Positions 1 to 5,967 are shown, counted from the first letter of the stretch. The stretch: 6,659 nucleotides of DNA from Planctomycetota bacterium (GCA_013213915.1 JABSRK010000209.1:1-6659); one strand, 5' to 3'. A program made the numbers and translations. Notes: a model not told the origin generated them from the sequence alone.

Positions 1-1238
1 GCCCCAATCAGGGCCGCCCGCCCCATCGGTTCCGCTTCCCCGATCGCCACGTCGATGTGGCGAGCGTCCCTAACTCGCTCTGAAACAAGGTAGCTACAGC
101 GAACCACCCCGCCCTCCACGCGCTTTCCCGCCGCGGCGGCGCGCGGCGTGGGGATGCCGCTCAGCTCCAGGAGAAAGGCATTCTGCAGGGCGCTCACGGC
201 CTTCCCCCGACGCACGCGGTCAAGGAACAGCTGGCGCCGCCTCTTGGGGCGGATGCGCTTGACGACCACCTGAGCGGTCCCTCCCTCCTTCAGGACCGCG
301 TCTGGCGCGTCGAACGCGGCCTCCGGGTCGGCCAGGACGGCTTCCAGCTCGGGATCCCGGAGCTCCTTGCGCACGTGCCACCGCACGCCAGCGGCCTCGT
401 ACACCTCGAATCGCGAGTTGGCGCCCAGGGCGGCGGCCGCTCGCCGGCGCCTGTAGCGACGGACCTGCCGCTCGCCAGCGCCTTCCAGACGTGATGCCCG
501 GGCTCGACGCTCCGCCTCGTCGCCGCCCTCCAGGTAAGTCGAGAGGAACCGGAGCCGATCGGCACGTGAAACGACGACCCCCATGGTCTGGTACAGGAGC
601 AGCAGGTTCACGTCGCGCCCCGACGGTCCCAGCCGAGCGCCTGTCTTGAGGCGCCGCAGGTCAATCGGCACCACTTCCCACCCCTCACCCGTCCGCCGGC
701 CGAGGAAGTTCTTCAAATGGGGATCCTCGTGTGCGACCCCCGCGTCGTGCAGGGCACGCACCAACCGGGCGAACGCATGGACGAGATCGCGGCGAGCCGC
801 GGGCTCGAGCGCGCCCGACTTCCACAGGTGGGCGAGATCAGCGCTCTCGTCGATTGCCCGCGTCACGAGCACCTCGGCGGCTGGATCTCCGTCGGCGCCG
901 GCCGCCCGGCCATAGGCGATGGGGTCGGCGCAGGGTAGCCCCAGGTCCTGCAGCGCCCGTCCATTCTCCCACTCCGCACGGGCAGCGCTGAGCGGCAGTA
1001 AGCGCTTCAGACCCTCCAGACCCGCCCGGTGGGGATACCGCTTGACGATCACCCGCTCGCCCGAGACCAGGGTGACCGCCTCGACGACGCGACTCCCGGA
1101 CTGCTTCAGGACGTCCCGATGGGAGGCCAGGGCGTCGGGCAGGAAAACGTCGTCGTGGAACAGGCGTCCACGCCAGGAGTCAACGACGTGCCAGCGTGTC
1201 CCCGACGGGTCGCGTACGGTGACGGTTTCGATCGCCAT
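1..1238 (-). CDS. Tandem-domain lipopolysaccharide kinase-like protein (WaaP/KdkA/InaA type), 3' end outside window
   Basis: The frame is open from an ATG at 1238 to the left edge (412 codons, no stop), so the C-terminus is missing. Residues about 50-215 look like a complete small kinase domain: a beta-3 lysine in ERVIVKRY (K66), an alpha-C-like segment with E89/E91, a catalytic loop HEDPHLKNF (H170, D172, N177) and a DFG-equivalent IDLRRLK (D193). This pattern is typical of enzymes that phosphorylate heptose or Kdo in the LPS core on the cytoplasmic side of the inner membrane. After an Arg-rich linker (about 241-268) a second N-lobe begins: GVRWHVRKE mirrors GTRWHVVDS of the first half, and VVVKRIRP (K327) mirrors the first lysine motif. 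The second catalytic loop would lie beyond the edge. It is divergent from the sugar-modification operon. No clear Shine-Dalgarno is seen. Kinase fold is fairly sure; the substrate is inferred from family and neighbours. Confidence 0.8.
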   Translation of the reverse strand, partial: MAIETVTVRDPSGTRWHVVDSWRGRLFHDDVFLPDALASHRDVLKQSGSRVVEAVTLVSGERVIVKRYPHRAGLEGLKRLLPLSAARAEWENGRALQDLGLPCADPIAYGRAAGADGDPAAEVLVTRAIDESADLAHLWKSGALEPAARRDLVHAFARLVRALHDAGVAHEDPHLKNFLGRRTGEGWEVVPIDLRRLKTGARLGPSGRDVNLLLLYQTMGVVVSRADRLRFLSTYLEGGDEAERRARASRLEGAGERQVRRYRRRRAAAALGANSRFEVYEAAGVRWHVRKELRDPELEAVLADPEAAFDAPDAVLKEGGTAQVVVKRIRPKRRRQLFLDRVRRGKAVSALQNAFLLELSGIPTPRAAAAGKRVEGGVVRCSYLVSERVRDARHIDVAIGEAEPMGRAALIG

Positions 1239-1257
1239 GGGATTGGTCGCACGACGT

Positions 1258-1263
1258 TACAAT
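1258..1263 (+). promoter_or_regulatory. Possible -10 element for the glycan operon
   Basis: TACAAT matches the sigma-70 -10 consensus at five of six positions and lies in the short gap between the divergent kinase and methyltransferase genes. No convincing -35 hexamer sits 16-18 bases upstream and there is no extended -10 TGn. If real, transcription would begin near 1270. That would exclude the ATG at 1262, which overlaps the hexamer, as the methyltransferase start. Confidence 0.25.
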
Positions 1264-1315
1264 GCCGACCGCGGCAACGCCCATGATAGAGGCACGACCC
1301 CTCCCCTCAACGGCC

Positions 1316-2077
1316 ATGGACCTCGAACACACCCTCGAGGAGGCGAGCCGCCGCGTGGACGCCTTCAGGAGCCTGGTGGCCCATATCCCCTACGAGGCAA
1401 AGGGTGTCCTCACCAGCGAAATGCTCTTTCTCGTCGCGGCGGTCGGCAATCACCGTCCCCCGAAGATCGTCGAGTCAGGACGTGCCCGCGGCCAGAGCAC
1501 GTGCATCCTCGGCCTCGCCTTCGCAGGGGTGCCCGTGGTCAGCATCGAGCGGGACGCCCACTCGCCGGATGCCATCGTCGCTACCGAACGGTGCGCAGGG
1601 CTCGAAAACGTCGAGCTGCACTTCGGCGACGCGAACGTGGAGTTGCCCGCCCGGGTCAGCGCCGGCGACATCGTCGTCATCGACGGCCCGAAGGGATGGC
1701 ACGCGTTGAAGCTCGCGCTCACCGTGCTCGCCAAGCGCCGCCCCGCCGCCGTGTTCGTCCACGATTGCTACAAGGGGCAGGCAGAACGGCGGTTTCTCGA
1801 GCGGCACGTTCCGGGCGCGTTCTTCAGCGACGACGCACGATTCGAGGCCGGGTTCGCGGAACTCGATGGTCCGGTCTTCGAAACGGCACGCCGGGAGGGG
1901 TTCGAGAGCTGGCAACCGCACGCGTTCGACGGGAGGACGCAGGCAAGCTACGGTCCGACGTACGCATGCCTGCCGTGGCGGCAGGGCATCCGGTACGGGT
2001 CGGTGTTGCGACGCATGGTCGTCGCCCGAACCATCAGCCGAATCAGGCGGTCGTTCATGAAGCGGATGGGAGAATGA
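1316..2077 (+). CDS. Class I SAM-dependent methyltransferase, glycan-modification type
   Basis: The 253-residue product shows the Rossmann methyltransferase order: motif I VESGRARGQST at 52-62 (E53, G55, G59, S61, the E-x-G-x3-G-x-S/T form seen in TylF and Methyltransf_24 enzymes); SIERD ending beta-2 with acidic E78; HFGDANVEL near 102-110, with D105 placed to contact adenine; IVVIDGPKG at 119-127; and VFVHDCYKG at 146-154. The C-terminus is strongly basic and could contact membrane or a carrier. Its substrate is probably a sugar hydroxyl or a sugar-linked group, inferred from context. I chose ATG 1316 because codons between 1262 and 1316 carry many A-ending triplets, unlike the body, and the encoded stretch is Pro/Ala-rich. 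Starts at 1262 (271 aa) or 1283 remain possible; none has a good Shine-Dalgarno. Its TGA overlaps the next ATG (ATGA). Confidence 0.8.
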   Translation: MDLEHTLEEASRRVDAFRSLVAHIPYEAKGVLTSEMLFLVAAVGNHRPPKIVESGRARGQSTCILGLAFAGVPVVSIERDAHSPDAIVATERCAGLENVELHFGDANVELPARVSAGDIVVIDGPKGWHALKLALTVLAKRRPAAVFVHDCYKGQAERRFLERHVPGAFFSDDARFEAGFAELDGPVFETARREGFESWQPHAFDGRTQASYGPTYACLPWRQGIRYGSVLRRMVVARTISRIRRSFMKRMGE

Positions 2078-2628
2078 AGCGGTTCTTCTGGGGTCTCTAC
2101 GTGATGTGGCTGCGAAAGCGAGGCCCGAAGGCGGCCGCGCGGGCGGTCCTCTACTGCAACGAGAAGCTGCGGCTGCACATCCTGCGCGCGTTCGGCGCCA
2201 GCATCGGGCCCGGCACCCACATCCGAACGCCCATGCACATCATGGGACGCTACGAGGACTTTGCGCACATCGAGATCGGCGCCCACACGTACATCGGCCC
2301 CGACTGCCTCTTCGATCTCTGCGACGACATCACGATCGGCGATCGTGCCGCCGTATCCGCCCGGTGCTCGTTCGTCACCCACATGAACGTCGGCGCAGGC
2401 TCACTGGCAGACGTTTACCCCTCAACGACCGGCAAGGTCAGCGTCGGCGACGACACGTGGCTGGGCGTCAGCACCACCGTGCTCATGAACGCGTCCATCG
2501 GGCGGAGCTGCGTGATCGCCGCCGGGGCCGTCGTCAACCGAGATGTCAACGACGGGACACTCGCCGGCGGGGTCCCCGTGCGCGAGATCAAGCGCCTCAC
2601 CGACTCCGAGGTCGTCACGGAGACATGA
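2074..2628 (+). CDS. Hexapeptide-repeat (left-handed beta-helix) acyltransferase, WbbJ/maltose acetyltransferase-like
   Basis: The 184-residue protein has a basic, aromatic N-terminus followed by imperfect hexapeptide repeats with Ile/Val-Gly periodicity: IGPGTHI (44-50), IEIGAHTYIGPDCLF (66-80), ITIGDRAAVS (86-95), VSVGDDTWLG (122-131) and SIGRSCVIAAGAVV (141-154). It closes with the usual GGVPVREIKRL tail (165-175). H103 in VTHMNVG fits the catalytic histidine position of acetyl-CoA-dependent sugar O- or N-acetyltransferases, which act as trimers in the cytoplasm. Length is normal for the family. The start overlaps the previous stop as ATGA with a GGGAG purine run just upstream, and the stop overlaps the next start as ATGA, so it is probably translationally coupled on both sides. 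The acyl acceptor cannot be read from sequence; the nearby aminotransferase makes an amino sugar one candidate, and O-acetylation is equally possible. Confidence 0.88.
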   Translation: MKRFFWGLYVMWLRKRGPKAAARAVLYCNEKLRLHILRAFGASIGPGTHIRTPMHIMGRYEDFAHIEIGAHTYIGPDCLFDLCDDITIGDRAAVSARCSFVTHMNVGAGSLADVYPSTTGKVSVGDDTWLGVSTTVLMNASIGRSCVIAAGAVVNRDVNDGTLAGGVPVREIKRLTDSEVVTET

Positions 2629-3818
2629 CCGAGAAACCGTGGATCGCGCACTCCGTCATCGTGTACCTGCCCATGTCGGAGAACTGGATCTGGACACAGA
2701 TCGCCGGTCACAACCGCTACCGCCCCCTCGTCCTCACCAAGCGTGCCGAGAACCTGGACGCTTTCCCATTGGATGGCGTCGGCGGTGAAATCGTCGCGGC
2801 GTATTCCGGCCCGGTCGCCCGCGCCATCCGCAAGATGACGCGACGCTTTGGCGACCACTACGCCGTACATCGACGCGCCGTCGAACGCCGGCGGCCCGTG
2901 CTGCTGCATTCCCACTTCGGACGCGGCGGCTGGGAAGATTTGCAGCTGGCGCGACGATCCGGACTGCCCCACGTCGTCAGCGTGTACGGAGCCGACATCT
3001 GGCGGCTCGGTGAGACCGGGGATTGGCGGCGTCGATACACGGAGTTGTTCGATCGCGCCGACACCTTCATCGCTGAAGGCAGCGCGATGAAGCGACGGAT
3101 GGCCGAGCTCGGGTGCGACGCCGACAAGATCCGAGTCAATCACCTGGGGGTCAACCTCGAGCGCATCCCGCTGGTACCGCGAGTTCCGGACGAGGACGGG
3201 ACCGTCCGTTGCCTCATGGCGGGCCGCGCCATCGAGAAGAAGGGAATGATCTACGGCATGCGCGCGTTCGCGAACGTCGCGCAACGGCATCCCGATCTCC
3301 ACCTGGTCGTCATGACGTGGGGCGAGGCGGCCTACAAGCAGCGCATCATCGACGAGTTGAAGCGATGCGCGGAAGACGCAGGAGTCGCCAATCGGGTCAC
3401 CTGGCCAGGGCTCAGGCCGTACGACGAGTACCTGCAGATCATCCGCTCGTCGCACATCTTCCTCGTCCCCAGCGTCATCGCGAAAAACGGCGACGCTGAA
3501 GGCGGTTGCCCCGTAACGGCCATCGAGTTGTCGGCGTCGGGCATGCCCATCGTCGGATTCGACCACTGCGACATCCCCGAGGTCGTGCGCGACGGCGTGT
3601 CTGGCCACCTCGCCCCCGAACGTGATGTCGATGGTCTGACGGACCTCCTCGATCGTGTCGTCGCCGCGCCCGATACCTGGGAGGAGATGGGGCGCGCAGG
3701 CCGCGCGCACGTCGAGGCCGAGTACAATGCCGCCACGCTGGGCGGCCGCCTCGAGGCGATCCACGACGACGTGATCGCCGGAACCGCAGCGCCGTCCGAG
3801 GAGTCCCATGTCCGATGA
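2625..3818 (+). CDS. GT4-family glycosyltransferase (GT-B fold, WcaL/AmsK-like)
   Basis: The 397-residue product has a two-lobed GT-B layout. The N-lobe contains HSHFGRGGWEDL (95-106) and VVSVYGADIWRL (117-128), which resemble the acceptor-side motifs of WcaL-like exopolysaccharide transferases. The C-lobe has the nucleotide-sugar region: AGRAIEKKGM (199-208), then VTWPGLRPYDEYLQII (258-273), a segment FLVPS, and the donor-binding acidic motif around E292 and E301, followed by GMPIVGFDHCDIPEVV (306-321). It likely transfers a sugar from a nucleotide donor with retention of configuration, at the cytoplasmic membrane face. The two motif glutamates are separated by eight residues instead of the canonical seven. 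The start is fixed by the ATGA overlap with the acyltransferase gene. The 3' end overlaps the aminotransferase gene by 11 bases. The sugar donor and acceptor are unknown. Confidence 0.9.
   Translation: MTEKPWIAHSVIVYLPMSENWIWTQIAGHNRYRPLVLTKRAENLDAFPLDGVGGEIVAAYSGPVARAIRKMTRRFGDHYAVHRRAVERRRPVLLHSHFGRGGWEDLQLARRSGLPHVVSVYGADIWRLGETGDWRRRYTELFDRADTFIAEGSAMKRRMAELGCDADKIRVNHLGVNLERIPLVPRVPDEDGTVRCLMAGRAIEKKGMIYGMRAFANVAQRHPDLHLVVMTWGEAAYKQRIIDELKRCAEDAGVANRVTWPGLRPYDEYLQIIRSSHIFLVPSVIAKNGDAEGGCPVTAIELSASGMPIVGFDHCDIPEVVRDGVSGHLAPERDVDGLTDLLDRVVAAPDTWEEMGRAGRAHVEAEYNAATLGGRLEAIHDDVIAGTAAPSEESHVR
3798..3803 (+). promoter_or_regulatory. Shine-Dalgarno site for the aminotransferase gene
   Basis: GAGGAG lies inside the end of the glycosyltransferase gene with a four-base gap to the ATG at 3808. 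It is the clearest ribosome binding site in the operon and supports that start, hence the 11-base gene overlap. Confidence 0.65.
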
Positions 3819-4980
3819 CCGGCCCGTCCGTCCGGCCGACCGCTTCCTGGTCTTCGGCGCACCTGAGATCCACGAAGACGACATCGCCGCCGTGGTCGAG
3901 ACGCTGCGGAGTGGGTGGTGGGGCACCGGGCCCGAAGCGGCCCGCTTCGAGGACGCGTTTCGGCGCTACCGTGACGCCGACCACGCGGTCGCCGTCGGAT
4001 CGTGCACGGCTGCCCTGCACCTGAGCCTTCTCGCGGCGGGGCTCGAGCCTGGCGATGAGGTGATCACGACACCGCTCACCTTCTGCGCGACGGTGAACGC
4101 GATCCTGCACGCGGGCGCGACGCCCGTCCTCGCCGATGTCGATCCCGAGACCATGAACATCGATCCGGAGGAGGTCCGCCGGCGGATCACGTCGCGCACT
4201 CGCGCACTGCTACCCGTGCACTTCGCGGGACGTCCCTGCGACATGTCCGCCCTGGGCGCGATCGCACAACAACACGACCTCGTCATGATCGAGGACTGCG
4301 CCCACGCCATCGAAACGACATACAGGGGGCAAGCGGCTGGCACGTTCGGGGCCTTCGGCTGTTTCTCCTTCTACGTCACCAAGAACGTCGCCGCGGCGGA
4401 GGGTGGCATGGTCCTTCTGAACGACGGGGACGCGGCGGATCGCATCCGACGGCTCGCCCTCCATGGCATGACCAAGGACGCCTGGAAACGATTCAGCGAC
4501 GAGGGCTACAGGCACTACCTGGTCCAGGAGATCGGGTTCAAATGCAACATGACCGACCTTCAGGCCGCCCTGGGGCTCTGCCAGCTCGCACGTGTCGAAG
4601 CGAACCACCGTCGGCGCGGGGAGATCTGGCACCTCTACCAGGACGCGCTCGCCGCATCGCCGATCATGTGTCCGAGCGCGCCCGAACCCCATACCCGCCA
4701 CGCGTATCACCTCTACACCGTCCTCATCGACGAGGCGGTGTGCGGCATCACCCGCGATGGGTTCCTCGATGCGATGACGCGGCACGGCATCGGCACCGGC
4801 GTCCATTACCTGTCGATCCCCGAGCATCCCGCCTACCAGGACCGCTTCGGCTGGCGCCCTGAAGAGTGGCCTCACGCCATGCGAATCGGTCGCCAGACAG
4901 CGAGTCTGCCCCTCTCCGCGTGCGTCACCAACGACGACGCCGCCGACGTCATCCGCGCCGTCGCCGCTACGGTTCCCTAG
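3808..4980 (+). CDS. DegT/DnrJ/EryC1/StrS-family PLP-dependent sugar aminotransferase
   Basis: The 390-residue protein is full length for the family. It shows the fold-type I landmarks: RSGWWGTGPEAARFEDAF (34-51), the phosphate-cradle VGSCTAALHLSLL (63-75), ITTPLTFCATVNAIL (86-100), DVDPETMNID (110-119), PVHFAGRPCDM (136-146), IEDCAHAIET (161-170, D163 pairing with the pyridine nitrogen) and FSFYVTKNVAAAEGGM (186-201), in which K192 forms the Schiff base. Family members convert a nucleotide-linked keto-sugar to an amino-sugar, usually with glutamate as donor, in the cytoplasm. Keto-sugar identity and regiochemistry cannot be told from sequence. No dehydratase that would supply the keto-sugar is within the window. 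The start is supported by GAGGAG. The stop codon lies in a perfect hairpin and the last 14 bases overlap the convergent methyltransferase gene. Confidence 0.95.
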   Translation: MSDDRPVRPADRFLVFGAPEIHEDDIAAVVETLRSGWWGTGPEAARFEDAFRRYRDADHAVAVGSCTAALHLSLLAAGLEPGDEVITTPLTFCATVNAILHAGATPVLADVDPETMNIDPEEVRRRITSRTRALLPVHFAGRPCDMSALGAIAQQHDLVMIEDCAHAIETTYRGQAAGTFGAFGCFSFYVTKNVAAAEGGMVLLNDGDAADRIRRLALHGMTKDAWKRFSDEGYRHYLVQEIGFKCNMTDLQAALGLCQLARVEANHRRRGEIWHLYQDALAASPIMCPSAPEPHTRHAYHLYTVLIDEAVCGITRDGFLDAMTRHGIGTGVHYLSIPEHPAYQDRFGWRPEEWPHAMRIGRQTASLPLSACVTNDDAADVIRAVAATVP

Positions 4981-4984
4981 CGGC
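4963..4984. repeat. Perfect inverted repeat holding both convergent stop codons
   Basis: GCCGCTA (4963-4969) and TAGCGGC (4978-4984) form a 7-bp perfect stem around an 8-base loop. The right arm begins with the plus-strand TAG of the aminotransferase gene. The left arm ends with CTA, the complement of the minus-strand TAG of the methyltransferase gene. There is no T-run on either side, so it is not a standard intrinsic terminator. It could act as a bidirectional pausing or mRNA 3'-end-protecting structure, or be coincidental. Confidence 0.5.
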
Positions 4985-5599
4985 CATGGTGTAGGCTTGG
5001 GTGTGACCGAAGCGATGGAGTCCTGACGGAACCCGCTCGTCCACTGCCCGGCGGCATCCTTCGTCAACGCCGTAGTTGTCAAACACGAGCCACGCGCCCG
5101 GACTGAGGTGAGGCCAGACGAGGTCGAGCCCGGCGCTGACGCCCTCGTAGCCACCCGCGTCCACATGGAGGAACGCGATTGGTCTTGGTGGACGCGTCGC
5201 GAGCCCCTTGTCGAAGAAGCCTCTCACCAGGTGCACGGCCTCGGGATCACAGTCGGACTCGTCGAACAGCAGCCGACGAACGTCTTCGTAGCGAGCGAAG
5301 CAAGGCTCGAAGTCCTCGAACGCGTCGTACAGCCAGACCTGGCGCTCCGCGCCGCCGGGAAAACCCCGACGGTGGGCGTCGAGCAGCAGCGCTGTGCCGC
5401 CGCGAGCCGTGCCCAACTCCACGTAGTCGCCGGACACGCCGGCACGCACTCCGCGCCACATCAGGCGCCAGAGGTTCTGCATCCGTCGCTTGCTGACCAT
5501 GGAGTGCTTCTGTGCACGACGCACGGCCCTCCAGAAGGTTGGCTTCAGGAGCGGCAGGAGACGACGGGAGATGATCCGCTCCTCGAGCATGGCGGGCAT
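4967..5599 (-). CDS. TylF/MycF-like sugar O-methyltransferase
   Basis: The 210-residue product from ATG 5599 has motif I YVELGTARGGTALLL (59-73), WLYDAFEDFE (89-98, the family's YDTFEG-like stretch), LHVDAGGYEG (144-153), WPHLSPGAWLVFDNYG (162-177) and GCRRAVDE (181-188). This order is that of macrocin O-methyltransferase TylF, MycF and NovP, SAM- and metal-dependent enzymes that methylate sugar hydroxyls. Typical members read DxD and DDYG at the metal site; here these are D-A-G (D147, G149) and D-N (D174, N175), so metal use may differ. I preferred 5599 because codons from the alternative ATG at 5665 are unusually T-ending and encode a Gly/Pro-rich tail unlike the family; ATG 5590 is also possible. 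It converges on and overlaps the aminotransferase gene by 14 bases. No Shine-Dalgarno is evident. Confidence 0.85.
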   Translation of the reverse strand: MPAMLEERIISRRLLPLLKPTFWRAVRRAQKHSMVSKRRMQNLWRLMWRGVRAGVSGDYVELGTARGGTALLLDAHRRGFPGGAERQVWLYDAFEDFEPCFARYEDVRRLLFDESDCDPEAVHLVRGFFDKGLATRPPRPIAFLHVDAGGYEGVSAGLDLVWPHLSPGAWLVFDNYGVDEGCRRAVDERVPSGLHRFGHTQAYTMAAREP

Positions 5600-5630
5600 G
5601 GTGGGAGCGGAGGGCGGAGGGCGCAAGAGA

Positions 5631-5693
5631 CCGGGGCAACAACCACCCAAACCCAACTGCCCCATCCTCTTGTTGTGACCAGACTTGCCCCGG
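5631..5693. repeat. 9-bp inverted repeat with 45-base spacer
   Basis: CCGGGGCAA at 5631-5639 is the exact reverse complement of TTGCCCCGG at 5685-5693. A second, competing pair, CAACAA (5637-5642) with TTGTTG (5670-5675), overlaps it. The pairs lie upstream of the methyltransferase start and could be an operator or an RNA structure. The long spacer and high GC make chance possible. Confidence 0.35.
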
Positions 5694-5776
5694 CTCCGGA
5701 GACGCGGATCTCTCTGTCAGCCGCGATTTCCGGCCGCTGAGCGCCCCGTCGCAACCGGGAATCGCAGGCCTCCAGG

Positions 5777-5798
5777 AAGACCCGTTGGGGTCTTTTTT
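5777..5798 (+). terminator. Rho-independent terminator
   Basis: AAGACCC (5777-5783), loop GTTG, GGGTCTT (5788-5794), with the stem's final T's merging into a TTTTTT run at 5793-5798. The stem is perfect over 7 bp and the T-run follows on the plus strand only; the minus strand has no T tail. No plus-strand gene ends immediately upstream: the nearest is the aminotransferase gene ending at 4980, with the antisense methyltransferase gene in between. It may end read-through from the operon, an unannotated short RNA, or insulate the downstream gene. Confidence 0.85.
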
Positions 5799-5830
5799 GC
5801 GCTGAGGCCCCGATCCGTGGCAAGCCGCTC

Positions 5831-5860
5831 TTGGATCAAACCGGGGTTACACGGCACAAT
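5831..5860 (+). promoter_or_regulatory. Weak sigma-70-like promoter candidate for the secreted-protein gene
   Basis: TTGGAT (5831-5836) and CACAAT (5855-5860) are spaced by 18 bases, just downstream of the terminator and about 100 bases before the TTG start at 5964. The matches to consensus are three and four of six. Transcription would start near 5867, giving a leader of roughly 95 bases. Confidence 0.3.
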
Positions 5861-5877
5861 ACACGGAGGACCTGGTC

Positions 5878-5967
5878 GTGGTTCTCGCGCGATCGAGTCC
5901 AGCATCGTCCAACTGGACGGCCGTCGCTTTCCCTCCCATCCACTTCCGGAATGGAGTTTCGGTTTGA
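5878..5967 (+). CDS. Possible 29-residue leader ORF upstream of the secreted-protein gene
   Basis: A GTG at 5878 is preceded by a strong CGGAGGA (5864-5870) with about eight bases between the GGAGG core and the start. The frame stays open for 29 codons and ends at a TGA (5965-5967) that overlaps the TTG start of the next gene as TTGA. The peptide has no recognisable domain and no run of a single amino acid that would suggest classical attenuation. The promoter candidate just upstream would start transcription inside this Shine-Dalgarno, so the two calls conflict. I do not recognise the peptide; it may be no gene at all. Confidence 0.25.
   Translation: MVLARSSPASSNWTAVAFPPIHFRNGVSV
5953..5956 (+). 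promoter_or_regulatory. Shine-Dalgarno deciding a TTG start
   Basis: GGAG within ATGGAG lies seven bases before the TTG at 5964. This supports a non-ATG start there, where the translation immediately gives a lysine/arginine n-region and hydrophobic core of a signal peptide. The next in-frame ATG (6006) would cut that signal in half. Confidence 0.55.

Larger units (their letters stand above)
5600..5963. other. Intergenic region between the methyltransferase and secreted-protein genes
   Basis: I see no convincing standard protein gene in this 364-base stretch. It holds a 9-bp inverted repeat (5631-5693), smaller palindromes such as CTCCGGAG (5694-5701), CGCGG/CCGCG (5703-5707 with 5721-5725) and TCAGC/GCTGA (5717-5721 with 5736-5740), then the plus-strand intrinsic terminator, a weak promoter candidate and a possible leader ORF. 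The promoter of the minus-strand methyltransferase should lie in its left part, but no good hexamer pair stands out. Confidence 0.6.

Noticed and set aside
2106..2624. In-frame upstream extension of the glycosyltransferase
   Set aside because: The extension is Arg/His-rich and overlaps the acyltransferase gene in another frame. The ATGA junction at 2625 gives a normal GT4 N-terminus.
919..2628. A 569-residue plus-strand frame ending with the acyltransferase
   Set aside because: Only the last 184 residues, from ATG 2074, look like protein of a known fold. The upstream part runs antisense to the kinase gene and out of frame with the methyltransferase, and is Arg/Pro-rich junk.
2415..3926. Long minus-strand open frame of about 500 codons opposite the glycosyltransferase gene
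   Set aside because: It is the GC-driven shadow of three real plus-strand genes, spans their junctions, and its translation shows no domain. The plus-strand proteins have clear family motifs.
5600..5665. N-terminal extension of the TylF-like protein from ATG 5665
   Set aside because: The encoded stretch is Gly/Pro/Cys-rich with many T-ending codons, unlike the rest of the gene and the family.
5108..5740. Plus-strand open frame opposite the TylF-like gene
   Set aside because: No domain is visible, and the minus strand has a full set of methyltransferase motifs over the same bases.
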